Notes: generated by a model not told the origin, from the sequence alone. 64,000 nt of DNA from Hermatobates lingyangjiaoensis (GCA_026182355.1 JAPFBL010000165.1:62001-126000); one strand, 5' to 3'; shown: positions 47,380-60,784, numbered from the stretch's first letter. A program made the numbers and translations.

Positions 47380-48638
47380 TTTTATTTGTCTGTTTCGACT
47401 CGATGATAATTCCATTTATCAATTTTTACTTTGGTTTATTAGTTGATTTTTCTTTCTCATTTTTTTTGTGAAATATTGTTATATGGTTAGACACAACTGC
47501 GTCTGTGTAACTGTGTGTGTAAGTCTGTGTTTGTTTGTTTGTTTTTGTGTTTGCAATTGATTTCTCTATTGGTGAATTATACTACAAAAGAAATAAAAAA
47601 TTTATTATAAATGGGAAAAGTTCAGTTATACCATGCACCAAAAAAAAGTTCTTTTCTACTTTAATTGAATCTTCAGTTTGATAATTCTTATAACAATATA
47701 TTCGTACGATTTAATGAAATATGTTTTCCTTGCAGGAATATTCGAATTGATAAAAAATGTAATGTGTAATCTATAGTTAATAAGGATTTCGAGAATATTT
47801 ATACTGAAATACAAAAAATTTATTTAATACAGGATTAAAATTTCCTTAAGTGGCTAAAAATATCAATGATAAAATTGAAAGTTAGTCATTTCTTCCAGTT
47901 AAAAGTTATTTCTTCTACAGTGGCAGTAAATTTTCGCTAAGCAGGTGATTCATTTGGAAAGTTGTTAAAGCCTTGGTAAAGGAATTGGGCGGAAGCAAGC
48001 TAATGGCTTGCTGGTTTAACTCCACTCTTTGGCTCAATCAGCTGGCATTGGGCAGGGGTGGGCTCTAGTTAGAAAACTCCATTGAAAATAATTATCATAA
48101 TTCAATCATTCCTTTATAATGTAGCTGTACAATATATAATATATACAACTATATACAACTTACGACAAGCTCCCCGTGATTGTAAGAACATTACTCTACG
48201 AGCTTCCAAGGCGCATCATATTTGGCTTTCGAACACGTTTCTTCACCAGGGCTAATCTTATAGAGATCACACTGTTTAAAAGACTTAGATATTTCTTTAT
48301 TTTATTTTTATATTGTTTTCGTTTAGTTTTAAAATTTTATTTTATATATTTTAATTATTAGTTTTTATTTTATTAATCTAATTTACTCGTAATAGTTTAT
48401 TTATTTGTTATTCTGTTCTTGCTACCTTTAAAGGTCTTTTTCACCTAACATTTTACTTTATTTTACTATTCATACAACTAGGTTTTTTTAATTTTAACAT
48501 ATAATTTATTTTCATATTTCAAAATATTTATAGTTTCTAATTCCTTTATATTTATTTATTTTTACGGTCCTTATAAATTACTTTATTCGTCAGATTTTCA
48601 CTTTCTTAATTATTTTTTCTTACTTCTCTTGAACGAGG
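47380..48638. other. AT-rich non-coding DNA
   Basis: A GC-richer patch at 47945-48060 has a 'ggtttaactcc' phrase, but no tRNA or SINE can be supported. (GT)n-like sequence lies near 47510-47550. Confidence 0.4.
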
Positions 48639-48640
48639 TA

Positions 48641-49534
48641 CGAGGTGTGTAAATAAAGTAGTGAGACTGATTTTTTTTAAATTTTCTATTCAAATATAAT
48701 TACAATGTGATATTGTCACCTTCAAAATAGTTCCCTTCGGAAGCCACACAGCGCTGGAGACGGTCCTTCCAATCATTGTAGCATTGCTGGAACTCGGATT
48801 CTGGAATGGCCTTCAGCTGGTCGGTTACAGCAGTTTGTATGTTTTGTAGTGTCCCGAAATGAGTTCCCTTGAGGTGATTTATCAATCTCGGGAAGAGGAA
48901 AAAGTCACAAGGACTCAAGTCTGGTGAATAAGGAGGCTGAGGAGCAACAGGAATGTTTTTACTGGCCAAAAACTCGTTTATTGAGATGGCAGTGTGACAG
49001 GGCGCGTTGTCGTGATGCAACACCCACTTGTCTTTGATGTTTTGGCCGCACACGAAGGACTCTTTTTCGAAGTCTTTCAAGGACCTCACGGTAGAAGTGC
49101 TGATTAACCGTACTCTGTTGACATTTTCATCGGTGTTTGCACTTGAAGGCCTTCCGCTTCGTGGTTCATCTTCAATCGACTCTCTTCCTTCTGAAAATTC
49201 CTTAAACCACCGAAAAACCTGTGCCCTTGATAAAACACGTTCTCCATAGGCCTCCTGAAGTTTTTCAAAAGTTTCGGTTGCATTATGTCCAAGTCTGAAG
49301 CAAAATTTGATTGCACACCGCTGCTCAACTTTGAGGTCACTCATTTTTAAAACGCTCAAGAAAAAACCATTTCACGAAAACCAACGCTACGGACAAACAA
49401 ATGACTGTGGCGAGTTCAGATTCATACTGGAGGCGCATCACACGTGCACCTGACGCTACTCAAGGCCACGCGTCTCCAGCGTTGCCAGATCGAAAGCGAC
49501 GTTGCCAGTCTCACTACTTTATTTACACACCTCG
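48641..49534 (-). mobile_element. mariner element, internally deleted
   Basis: Perfect 28 bp terminal inverted repeats: CGAGGTGTGTAAATAAAGTA continuing GTGAGACT at 48641-48668, and the exact complement at 49507-49534. TA dinucleotides flank both ends (48639-48640 and 49535-49536), the mariner target duplication. The 894 bp element is about two thirds of a usual mariner because part of the transposase is missing. Confidence 0.92.
48700..49359 (-). pseudogene. mariner transposase with internal deletion
   Basis: 219 residues in one frame. Residues 1-70 hold the paired helix-turn-helix DNA-binding region (LSRAQVFRWFKEFSEGR, then DEPRSGRPS). At about residue 90 the frame jumps to KDKWVLHHDNAPCHTAIS, which carries the second Asp, then PPYSPDLSPCDFFLFPRL with the third Asp of the DD34D triad. 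The first Asp (GDETW region) and about 120-130 residues are deleted without breaking the frame. It should bind ends but not cut, so it could act as a repressor of related copies (inference). Confidence 0.9.
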
Positions 49535-49544
49535 TATGCTGTGA

Positions 49545-52240
49545 TAACACGGTTGGTCACCGTCACTTTGCAAGTACGTTTAGTGTCTTACGAAAACAAT
49601 TGATGAAAAAAAAAAACTTTGTTTTTGGAAGAGAAAAGTTCATTGAAGGATTTATGGGATAGTATGCGAAAATTAACTTTGGCAAATTCACACAAACTAT
49701 GACCTTGGGGACCTGTTTGTATAACGAGACATTGCAGTTATAATAAAAAAGGAAGGAAACCAATGGTTGGGGCATGTGGTATCAGCGAAAATGGGTGTCG
49801 AAGATTATGATGGAGGGAGAATCAGGCAAGGAGACCCAGAGTGAAACGAATAGCTACTTATAACTCTCATGGCCAAACAGCTGTATAATCATGCTATGTC
49901 TATACTTAATCACATGACTTTCCATGTTTATGACAATAATTTAACATGGTATAAAGTGCCTTATAGGGGTTGCAGCGCCGTGGATAATAAAAAAAAATAT
50001 TATCTGATTTTATACCCATGGATCAGAGTTTCTGATCTTATTTAAGTGAAAAGTCACTATTTTTCATTAAAATTTTGCGTTATTTTTAGCACTAATGTAT
50101 CAATCAGTATATATTAAATAGATTTTTGCAAGTCTCCAACAAGTATGTACTTCTTTACGGTCATATAAATTGCAAGGAAGTCGACATTATTTACAGCTTA
50201 CAACCAAAATTTTATTTACCATGTGTAGTTAAACACACACTGTACTATGTAATAAATACATTTAACAATAAATGTATTATGTATGTAATATATTATGTAT
50301 AATTTTAGTTAAACGACTAAATGAAGTCGTTAATAACGAATGACTTTTGTATTAATTGACGCCACTACAGACAAACTATACATGCTCTTAAATCTTATAA
50401 CTGAAAACTTGTGTAATCATGTTTCTCTATATTTAACATGGTTTTCCATGTTCATGATAATAATTAATGAACATATAAATTAATGCAGTGCATAAACATA
50501 TTTCTTAGACTGTACATTGTTATATTAATTACAAAAATATTTTACAACGATTTCATTTTAATAACAAAAAACAATTATTTATAAACAAAAATTATGTCCC
50601 TACTTTTATTTTTTTTTCCAAAAAAAATTACTCTTTCTCAATTTATGAACAAAAACTATAGGTGATGAAAAAAGAATTTGCGATAGGTCCAAAAATTTAC
50701 TTTTATTCAAAAAGCAGTGGAGGTTATTTCCTCTTGACCCAAGGCACTTCCTTCTCAGCATTAAATCATTCTCACTCTTCTTAAATTCTTAAATGCGTTT
50801 TCAATTCCTCTATAAGTCTATTAATATTTTATATTTCCTTCATTAGATATATGAAAAAAATTAGTTTTTGAATTGGCATTTGTATAAAATAATCTTTTAT
50901 AATTACGTTACAAAATATTATATTTCCAATATATATACTACATCACTAGTAAAACTAATATTACAAGTTAAATTAATAGTCTCCAAATAAAATAGTGTTA
51001 CTACAAAATCATACTAATAGTGTTAGTTTCAAAAATTAACTCTTCTTAACCACTTTTTTAAAATATTACAGATTAATTATTAAATTAATTATTTAATATT
51101 TAATTAAATTATTAATCATTATGAAATACGCGCTAAGAAATTTAATAAGGAATAACGAGTTCTAGGAATTTCCAAAATAAATGTAAATAATTAGAACAAA
51201 ATATGAAATTATAAAAATTGCTCTTATCTTTGGATCAAATTAGAAAATTTTCCATATATTGGGATTATAAAAATTTTGGGGAAAATTATTTCACGAGCAT
51301 TATTTATATGGTATAGTACAAAAAAGTTTGAATAAGTACGTGTTCTTTTTTTCTAATCTTTTGATACATATATTTTCAAATTATAACGAAAGCTAAAGAA
51401 AGGAAAACTCTAAAGTAACCCTTTTCCATATTTTGATAAGCATTGTCATTGGGAGGCAATGTGCCTAAGGTTGAGAGTGGGTGCTGACTCAAAAGTTGCT
51501 TCATTACGGGACAATTCGTCTCCTGATAGCAGTGATTATCAAAATATAGGAATATGTTATGGCACCATCCATTTATATTTTGTTTTCGTTATAAATTTCG
51601 TTACAATTTTTATTTTTTTCCATTATAATTTCTTATAATTTTAATCTGATGTCCTATGGATTGTTTGATTTGACTCTTATGTATTATTTTTCATAAATCA
51701 ACGTATAAACCACCTTAGGGATTGATTTAAAGTTCTTTAACTGAAAATAATTTCATTTTTAAATCATTTGGTGTGGTTTAGCTGATGATTTATGCACATG
51801 TAAATATGTATGTAGAAGGAATTGAACAATACTATTTGATTGAATTATAAATTTGGCATAAATATACATTAATATTAAAAGAGATTATACTGGTATATAA
51901 ATTGAGCAATAAATTTAAAAATGCATACGCGAAACGGAAGGACTAGTGAAATGTTATATTTTTGTAAAATCAATCTAAGGGAAAGAAAACCAAAGAAGTT
52001 TAAGAGATGAAAGAAGAATGTATTCTATAAAGCACCTCCCATAAGTTGTGTGATCAATACTTGGCCTTAATGATGTACCTCCCTGGCATGTGTTGAAAAC
52101 TGATTTCATACTCAAGACTATGTCAAAGCTTTCAAGTCGTCATTATCGCTGTCTCAATGGAAAATGTAACTTTCTCCAAAGCACGTATTTTATGTTTTAA
52201 ATCCTAACTTCATTTCATGTCTGTATTCTAACTATATATA
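49545..52240. other. AT-rich non-coding DNA
   Basis: No gene is recognised. A decayed D-family core may lie at 51525-51560 (CTCCTGATAGC, AGTGATTATC, AAAATATAGG). Confidence 0.45.
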
Positions 52241-52330
52241 TATAACATGTGATTCAAACCGGACAAATTAGTAGCTATTAAATTGTTGGCTACACATATG
52301 CAAACTTGACACTTACTGGACACTAGAGGC

Positions 52331-52365
52331 CTGAAGATGACATAAATATATGTCGAAACGTCGGC
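52331..52365 (+). ncRNA. Hammerhead-like motif (H-family)
   Basis: CTGAAGA (52331-52337), extra T, a perfect 6 bp stem II GACATA-aata-TATGTC (52339-52354), GAAA (52355-52358), stem III ACGT (palindrome), C17, then GGC. Stem I pairs only if the base before U4 is included (GCC with GGC). Core and stem II are very good; stem I is uncertain. Confidence 0.45.
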
Positions 52366-52439
52366 AAAAGGACTAGTTTAAAATCATTCGACCTCAAACC
52401 TCAAAAAAAATTACATCATATAAATATTGGGTCAAGAAA

Positions 52440-52740
52440 TCAAATCATGATGTATTTATATATATATATAAATATTATTATATATATATATATATATATC
52501 AGTTCAAAAATGAAGAAAAGCAACACACAGAGAAAGAGACACACTTACAAACTCAAATTTTTGGATGATCCGTCTTCAGGAGAAAAGAGAATGGACGACC
52601 AAGCACGCCGGAGACACAACGGCAGGAAACCGTCCCGGCAACCGACTGTGCTGCCACGCGCGCCCTGTTCAGGAAGTAATGAAGTAGAGACGAACAGAAG
52701 AAAATTAAAATTAAGAAAAGCAGTTCTGGTTGATTGAAGG
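52440..52740 (-). repeat. Long B2-family copy
   Basis: The minus strand has CTC, CTGAAGA (52573-52579), C, GGAT/ATCC, AAAA, ATTT, GAG (52552-52554), then 'aagtgtgtctctttctctg' to a (TA)n tract at 52456-52500. Upstream on the minus strand is a GC-rich leader (52600-52690), as in the 11.0 kb copy. G12 is A, so probably inactive. Confidence 0.65.
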
Positions 52741-52744
52741 TAAA

Positions 52745-54935
52745 ATAAACAAGAGGAAGATAAATGAAGTATGAAAAGGAATACCGTGAAAAATACCTAA
52801 AAGCATGACAAAGGAGGATACAGAGTTGGTAAGGCGATGAGAAACAAGGATAAGATCAATTAAAAATAAATGTAATAATATAAACTAAATAAATAATTAA
52901 AGCAATTTAAAAAATAAGATTAAAAATAAATAAAATAAAATAATAAAAAAAAGTATATATATATATATATAAATAATTAAAATAAAGATAAAATATAATT
53001 ATATAAGATAATTTCATCAATATCAATTGATGAAAATGCAAAAATTTTTTTTGATTTTACATTATAGAGAAAATTTTTTTCGAATGGGTACTTCAAAATC
53101 AACCATAAATTTTATTGTTTCAAATAGCCTGAGAATGAAAACATTTAAAGGATATCATGGGTAACAGCTTAGTGTGAAGTCAATGAGTCTAAATTTTAAC
53201 AACTTTGAAAGAAGTGTCTGAAAATTGTTACACTTATAAAAGTAAGAAGCATATATTTTGAACATTATGTCTGTCATTATGAATGGAGAATATTCAAGCA
53301 TTTGAACATCAGGTGTTGATGAATGTAATATGAACGATATCGGATAGCACTTTCAAGCTATTTAGAGTAATATGCTTTTTTTTCATAATTGTAACTGGGT
53401 TTAAATTAATCTCTTTTGGTCACTGGTCACTGTAAACGATGACCAGGAACATCTATTTACAAGGAAAAAGATCAAGAACATTTGTTTTGTCCCAACATAC
53501 TTATGAGAAACATAAATCTTGATGTTTGCTAAAGACTTTTACTGAAAACTTCTGTTCAAACGGAAGCAACTGCCTTTTTGATAAAGCATGTTCTTGTCTT
53601 AAAACAATAGTCTATGGTAGAACTTATTAACATTGTGATGTAAAAATGAAATACGACCGAAAGTATAAATAGGAAAGAGGAAATTCATACAAACTCGCCA
53701 TTGCAACAATATGAAATGACATGCTTATTGTTCTAACAGCATTTTAGAATTATTCCACACTTTTCCATTTCACTGATTTAAATTAACTGGCTGTAAACTT
53801 ATAAAATTAATATTTTCATTCTCTGTTGGCCAAATGACAGAGTTATAATACAATACCATAGTGTACATAGTAACTAGTCGAAAAACCGAAGTTATCTGTG
53901 ATACGCTGAGTTTATTTAATAATATATGTTCACAAATTTTTTTGAGGTTGCATGAAAAAAGTGCAAACTAAATGGATCACACACTGCGTGTGAGTGGGTA
54001 GTTTCAACAGACAATCTACACATTGAAAAAATTTTCGGGCAGACTACAGGTCACAAAATTTGATGAAACTTACTTATAACACAGCCAAAGGTCTACAGAC
54101 TCGCACATACTTGCATGCACGTGCACACCTGCACGTATACGCTCACAGACATACACACAAATTAAAAACCAAATATTAACAATAAAACTTCAAAAATTAA
54201 TTGAGAGGAACTCAAAACGTGTAGATCTACAAAAATCGCTTTATATTTGAAGTCATCTTTTCACAGCATTACTATTCAACATCATTATAATGAATTACAA
54301 TTTTCACAGTCAAATAAAGTTATTATTGAATTAAGTATTGTTGAAAAATACTTACCAATTGGAAAATAGGAAAAATCATATAGTCCTTATTGATTGAACT
54401 GTTCTTTAGATTTTGCTCTTATAAGAAAAAATAAACCATTCTACCTATAAAGTGATTTATAATTTAAATGTTTATAAATAGTATTATAAATAAAACATTT
54501 ATATCGGGTTATTATAATTTCAAATATACTATAGAATGACTTACTAATTACCAAAATGAAACTCTCATATGATGCTATGAATCATTATTAACGAGTCTAC
54601 TACTGTTTAGAAAGTAAAACATTATACAAGAGAGAGGATATTCAGATAATACTGCAGTTAAATGTGTTTATAAAGTATTTTTGTAGTAAAAATCTAAATC
54701 TTGATAGTAAATACTAGTTATAAATGTTATTATAGAATTAAATGTTGTTCAAAAAGTGTTATTAAAAAAATATCATTCACATGGCATATTGCTAATCTCC
54801 AGTGTTAGTAATAATATTAGTCAAACGAATAGCCAAAGTCAAACACTACTAGATGGACCTGACAATAATTCAGTCAGATTGTAAGTAAAATAAAACTAAT
54901 TTTACTAATGGGAAATTTACAGTTTAACTATCAAA
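52745..54935. other. AT-rich non-coding DNA
   Basis: A short TA tract lies at 52954-52970 and a low-complexity CA-rich patch at 54100-54165. No gene is supported. Confidence 0.45.
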
Positions 54936-54939
54936 ATAC

Positions 54940-55100
54940 AACCCGAAACGGACAGCATAAGTGCAATATAGACATGGAAACTCAGATAAATTTAAAAAAA
55001 AAAACATACTTATAGTCTGTAGTTTTTGAGTTAAATCAACATAGAGAGAGATAAGAGGAAAGCAAGTGCACTGGAGCATTCAAGACGGTTGGAGGGTAAG
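54940..55100 (-). repeat. B-family relic
   Basis: 'acaacccgaaacggacag', 'tatagtctgtagtttttgag' and 'agagagataagaggaaagc' follow the order of the 23.2 kb copy in decayed form. Confidence 0.5.
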
Positions 55101-55104
55101 AACG

Positions 55105-55615
55105 TATTGCTGGATGTTTGGATCATCGTAAAGAATAAGGTAGAGGAGCATTAATTTAGAATTAAGTATAGAATCGGGAATAACAAGAAAATAATAAATA
55201 ATACGAGAATAGATGAATGAGCAAATGATGCTCATAAATATATAAAGGAAATATAAAATATAAATGTAAAGGAATAAATAAATATAAAGGAAAAGACGAA
55301 CCTTCGATGTAATTAAGATAATAAATAAAAAATAAAATTTAAAAAAAAAATTAAGTTAACTGCATTTAACTTTGCCATGTGTAAACGTAATAGTAAATTC
55401 CTCACAACCAACTGAATACTTGTGTTATTTTAATTTTGTTACATATGTATATTCATTATTAAAGTGTCATTAGTTTAGTTGTGGCTATAATCGTTTTATC
55501 AGTTATTAGAAACTGGAAATCCTTCGTCAGTCAGATATGTCATCAAAATTATTAAACAGATGACCTGAATATCATCAAACTTGTAGATTCACAGCCTCAG
55601 CTGTATATTCTATAT
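55105..55615. other. AT-rich non-coding DNA
   Basis: Nothing recognisable. Confidence 0.4.
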
Positions 55616-55619
55616 TCTT

Positions 55620-55690
55620 TTGATAAAAAGCTTTCACATAAACACGTGAAATAACAATCAATGATCAAACCACATTGTCATTTGATCATA
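55620..55690 (+). repeat. A-family outer-segment fragment
   Basis: 'ttcacataaacacgtgaaat', then 'caatgatcaaaccacat': only the outer 60 bp of an A unit, without the ribozyme. Confidence 0.7.
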
Positions 55691-56243
55691 TTCTTTTGAT
55701 GTAATTGCATTTATTATTGTAAGGTTTCTTCCTCTTCTATCTATAAAAAGAGTCTGCATTTTAGGTATGATGTCAGGCACACGTCAAATACAGCTCCATT
55801 TCATAGCAGTTAAGTAGACTAAATTCTAATATATGTTCCATATATATTTTTAAATTTTCCCTACGAAGTTATAGTGTTCTTAAAATTTAAATTCAGTTGG
55901 AATTAGCTTTACACACTAAATCGGAGCTGGTTGATGTAGCCAAGTATATTGGCATTGATCAAGAATTTACTTTTCTTGAATATGATTTAACTGGACAACA
56001 AATTTTACCTTTTAACTGATAAATAATATTCTAGAAATCAGTGCAAACTTCAAGTACAGTCATTAATCGGGGCACCTATAAAGATGTCATAAATGGGTCT
56101 TTATGGGTAGCCTTACAATTGAAATGTTAACTGACCTGCATATTAATTATTAATGAACAGTTTACGATCCATTGTTCAGCTTTTACTGTACGACAAGGAG
56201 AGTATTAAAAGAGGAGTTGATTGAGTTGGGCAATTCATTCAAA

Positions 56244-56395
56244 ATGAAGTGTCTCGTACTACTCCTGGTCTTGGCAGTGTTGATAAGTGAGACGGTGACG
56301 CAGACGAGTTGGGGCGATTACAAGGATAACCAGCAGTCTCAACAGGAAGAATATGACGTCGTCTACGACTATGGTACTACCGCCGCCTTAACATG
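56244..56395 (+). CDS. Secreted Asn/Gln/Tyr-rich repeat protein, exon 1 (signal peptide)
   Basis: ATG at 56244 starts MKCLVLLLVLAVLISETVTQ, a clear signal peptide with likely cleavage after the Thr-Gln region. Then comes TSWGDYKDNQQSQQEEYDVV and YDYGTTAALT, acidic and Tyr-rich. I end the exon at 56395, before GTATAAGT. This leaves a split codon (TG) that the acceptor at 61554/61555 completes in frame as Trp. The donor is not strong; an alternative at 56373/56374 would put exon 2 in another frame. The acidic Tyr cluster could be sulfated in the Golgi (inference). No homologue is recognised. Confidence 0.65.
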
Positions 56396-56488
56396 GTATA
56401 AGTCATTTCCAACATACATTATATTAATGCTAACAGCATAAACAATGTGAAAAAACAATCAACGTTCAAAACAAAATAATAAATGAAA

Positions 56489-58287
56489 AAAATCTGGAGT
56501 GGCCTACACTCAGCTTTACTATAAGTAAATATAATATCATCTTTCTTGGGTATGTAATATACAATGTCCCATTTAGACATAATATAAATGTCTAAATGGG
56601 AGATGTGTATTCGTGGCATAGTTTATTCCACTACTATTTGGCACATGCTAACTTTATTATTGTTTTACTTTAAAAAAACATGTTAAACCACGTCCGCATT
56701 CAGAAAAAGAATATTATCATTGATCAAGCAATTTACTGTTTGTTGAATATGATACAACTTCATTTGTATTCATTTCATGAGGGTGTACAGATAGTGATTG
56801 ATCCACTTATCAAGATAAATGCTTATTTTTTATACCATACCATTGATTCAAATAATATCATACTGTTGGTGCAACTACAACAGTAGTTACATTTTTAAAA
56901 ATCAAAAGTGTAGATTTAGTGTTACGAAATACTCTCTTTCAGGAGAACATAGCTTTTGTTTAAATAGCCAGTTGAACCTCTTACATAGCTTATTTGACCT
57001 CCTTCTACATTGAAAATTTGGGACAAAGTTTCCCATTTAAAACTTGAAATTATTCCTATTATATTTGAAAAATGTCCGAAACACGGAAGAAAAAAATGGC
57101 GTTTTAAGGTAATTTTTAATTCATGATAGAAGATAATTTCATTTATTATTTTTCAAAAAATGTTTTGAATAATCATCTATGTTTTCCATTTTCGGTCTCT
57201 TAGAAAATTGTCATACTGAGAATTTTATGGCACCCTGTTTTTTAAAAAATTATTTCTCTTTCCCTTTGTGAAATATCCAATTTACTCCGATCCAGTATTG
57301 TCATTTACCTGAGGGCTGTACTCTGTTATAAGGTTGCTGTAAATGTATATTGAAAAAAATTATATTAACAATTATCCATTTTTGCATACTGAAATCAAAT
57401 TTATAGCCAGCTTTTCAGTATAATTTAAAATTTTATAGCTGCATGCTTGAAATTTTTTGAAAATAATTGATACGAACCATTATACTAGAATAATAAAAAA
57501 ACTGGCTATTCGTCTACAAAACAACAGAAAAGAGTCCATTTCTCACCCTTCGATGTTACCCAAAGTTAATATGATTCATTAAAAAAAATTACATCATATT
57601 AAGTTTTGTTCAAAGGTACAACATATCGATTGATTAGTGCATTTTGTGAGACAAATCCATCCTACCAAGGAAAGCATCAGAAATTATATGTATGATTGGC
57701 GTTCATGTTTTACATGTAAGAATTTTATTCTTTAGCATCTGATATTAAGTCATTAAAGAATTTAAAAATTTATCATTAAACCCCTGAATATCAATTTTGT
57801 TTCAATAGAAATATTTTTTAATTTACTCAAAAAATTTCAAAGTCAATGTAAACAATGTAAAATAATATCGATAAATTCGACAAGTATTACCGGTGACCCG
57901 TTAGTCTAGGATAAACAACTAGTTATTATAACGTTATCGCTCTTTGCATAATTGAAATTAAGCAAATTTTCTTTATAAATAGCTAATTTTTTACTCAATT
58001 TTTGGCGAAATTTCATGGTTTCTTAAACAGTCCATTACCGCCAAAAGAACATTATCTGAAAACAGAAACTGTATTGTAATATCCCTTTGGTGAAGGTAAC
58101 TTTAAAAATAATTATACCTACTTGTTCTCCACATAAAGTTCTTTTTTTAGTATAGTTTCATTTGATCTATCAAATTGTTTGGCTTGTATTGCTCTCAAAA
58201 GCTTTCAGATTGAATTATACGTCAAAATTTTTACATTGTTTTCAAAAACAAGTATTTTTCGTTGTTTTCAAAATCTAAGGATATTTT
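56489..58287 (+). mobile_element. T-family element, forward copy
   Basis: From 'atctggagtggcctacactc' it runs colinear with 16386-17870, including 'gcatgcttgaaa', 'gacaagtatt' and 'ccatta' passages. It ends against the palindromic 'actttactataagtaaagt' at 58289. No transposase frame is seen. Confidence 0.6.
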
Positions 58288-59866
58288 TACTTTACTATAA
58301 GTAAAGTATAGGAATCGTGAAAAAATTCGATCTCGAGATTTTGACGGAATTACATGTTTTGAGGTCCCAGAAGTCCTTTTATGACGTTTTTACGATGATG
58401 TCTGTGTGTGTGTGGGTGGGTGGGTGCGTGTGTTAGCATTGCTTGTTACCACGCTACGGTCCAGAATCTTTGATGGATCAAGTTGATATTTTACACAAAA
58501 ATGGGCCTCATAAAGACGAAGATCCCTATTATTTGGGAAGAATTATGCATGATGGGAAAGTCACTTTTTTTGCCAAAAACCGTTTTTTTTAAAACATTTA
58601 TTTCTCCTAAACTGATAACCCTAGAGTTTTAAAATTTTGACATTATCTTTGAGGTTTGAAATGCAACAAACGAAAAATATATCCAGAATTTTAAAACAAC
58701 AGGAAATATTTTTTTTTCAATAAAATGTAAAAATTTTGACTTATAATTCAATCTCAAACCTTGTGAGAGCGATACAAGCCATACTGTTTGACGGAACAAA
58801 AGGAAACTATGCCTATAAATAGAACATTCTGTGGAGAATGAGTTGAGATATTTTTTTCCAAAATTACATTCGCTAAAGAGGCGTTACAGTATGATTTGTG
58901 TTTTCAGAAAATGTTTTTTTGACGCTAAACGGCTCGTTAAAAAATAATTAAAATTTGACCAAAAATGGAACAAAAAATTAGCAATTCATGAAAAAAAAAA
59001 TCATGAAGTTTCAATTACGGGAAAGAGTAATAACGATATAAAAACTCTTTGTTTATCTTAGACTAAGAGATCACCTGCTATACTTGTCGAATTTTTTGTA
59101 TTTTTTTACATTGTTTACATTGACTTAGAAATTTTTTGAGCGAATCCACTGAGATAAAATTGATGTTTCTAATGGAAAAATGAAAATATATTATTGACTT
59201 ATAAGAGATGTAAGAGGAATAATATTGTGCAGGTAAATGATAACACTCATTAAAAAAAAATTCGTATATATGTTATTTGACAAGGGGAAGGAAAATGATC
59301 TTATTAAATACTAAGAAGCCATAAAATTCCCAGTATAATAATTCTGTTAAAAACCAAAAATGTAAAAGATAATTCAAAATATAAATCTTTCGTTTAGAGA
59401 TTAATAACTGTAATTATCGTACATCTTTAATTAACAAATCACCTTAAAACAACATTTTCTTCGCTGTTTAAGATGTTTTTCAGAGAAATAAAGGGTATTT
59501 TACTATTTCAAATTTGAAAATTTTACATTAATATTCAATGTAGAAGGATGTCAAGTAAACGAAGCAAGAAATCTACTGGCTATTTGAACAATAGCCATGT
59601 TCTCTTGTAGGATAATATTTCGTTTCAAGAAATCTTCACAATGGTTTTTCAAAAATGTTATTACTGCTGTAGTTATACTAATGAAATTATTTGTGATGTA
59701 CAAAAATAAGGTTATAAATTGATATGTCCTTCAATCACTATCTGTACTACCTCACAAATGCAATGCCAATAATTATATTCCATTTAGATATTTATGTTAT
59801 GCTTAAATGATACGTTATGTTTTATATACTCAAGAAATTTGAAATTGAGTTACTTATAGTAAAGTA
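58288..59866 (-). mobile_element. T-family element, reverse copy with candidate inverted ends
   Basis: Both ends carry the same 17 bases inverted: TACTTTACTATAAGTAA at 58288 and its complement ending at 59866. The 1.58 kb interior is the complement of the forward copy next to it plus a 140 bp head with a (TG)n/(GGGT)n tract. Forward and reverse copies together form a palindrome of about 3.4 kb. Because 'atctggagtggcc' just outside is also conserved among copies, the true ends may lie further out. Confidence 0.5.
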
Positions 59867-59879
59867 GAGTGTAGGCTAC

Positions 59880-60182
59880 TCCAGATTTTTTATTACTTGT
59901 TTTTGTAGGCTCAAAGAGAATACCAAAATTTCAAGACTGTAGAATAAGTCGTTTAAGAGAAAAAAATGTAGTCTAAAAAGAGGATTTTGGCAAAACAAAA
60001 GTAACTTTCTAGCTATCCATAATTGCCTCCAAACAATAGGCTCATCTACGCTATGAGGACCATTTTTGTTTAAACTATCAATTTTATCCTTTTGATATTG
60101 TGGACCGTAGAGAGACCACAAAATTTGGGTACATACTCACCCACCCACCCATACACACAATACATACACACGCACACACACA

Positions 60183-60215
<33 letters not shown>

Positions 60216-60285
60216 CATCATCGTGAAAACTTCATAAAACGACACCTGGAACTTTAAAACATGTAATTCAACGAGATCGATCTTT
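59880..60285 (+). repeat. T-family fragment, third copy in the intron
   Basis: Diverged from 17800-18000 ('aacaatagg', 'tgtggaccgtag'), then a (CA)n tract (60130-60214) and 'acatcatcgtgaaaacttc', the complement of the T head. Confidence 0.55.
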
Positions 60286-60410
60286 CAACCGATCAAAACA
60301 GACTGATTTGATCAGTTAGGATTTGACTCTCACGAAGGAAGATTTGTTACGGTTGAAAGTTCTAGACTTTCTTCTCAATTCTTTCTATGGTTTGTACAGT
60401 GATTAAATTA
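60279..60410. repeat. A-family relic
   Basis: A short minus piece ('gatctttcaaccg'), then plus GACT, CTCACGA, then TTGTTACGGTTGAAAG. The core is changed (CTCACGA). Confidence 0.5.
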
Positions 60411-60784
60411 ATGCATAAGTACACAACCTTTTCCTATATCCCTTGGCTCATGTTATCAATAAAACTATTTAAAATCACATGTTTATAATATTTGATCTAT
60501 TAAATTTAATCAACGAGGACTCAATAATATTTCTTAACAACATAGATTTTTCATAGGTAATAAATTTGTTGTACTTTTTTAAATTTGTTGCCTACAAGCT
60601 TAGGCCCAATTAATTAATGGTGATTTTCATTATTTACATGCAAGAATTTATTACCTATGTTACCTTTATTACCTATTAAATTTACATATATGTATATATA
60701 TATACCTATGATGTTAAGAAATATTATTGAGACCTCGTTGATTAAATTTAATAGACCAAATATTTTAAACATTAGTAACGGGTT

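Noticed and set aside
47945..48060. tRNA- or SINE-like patch
   Set aside because: The B-box-like phrase is poor and no A box or cloverleaf pairing could be drawn.
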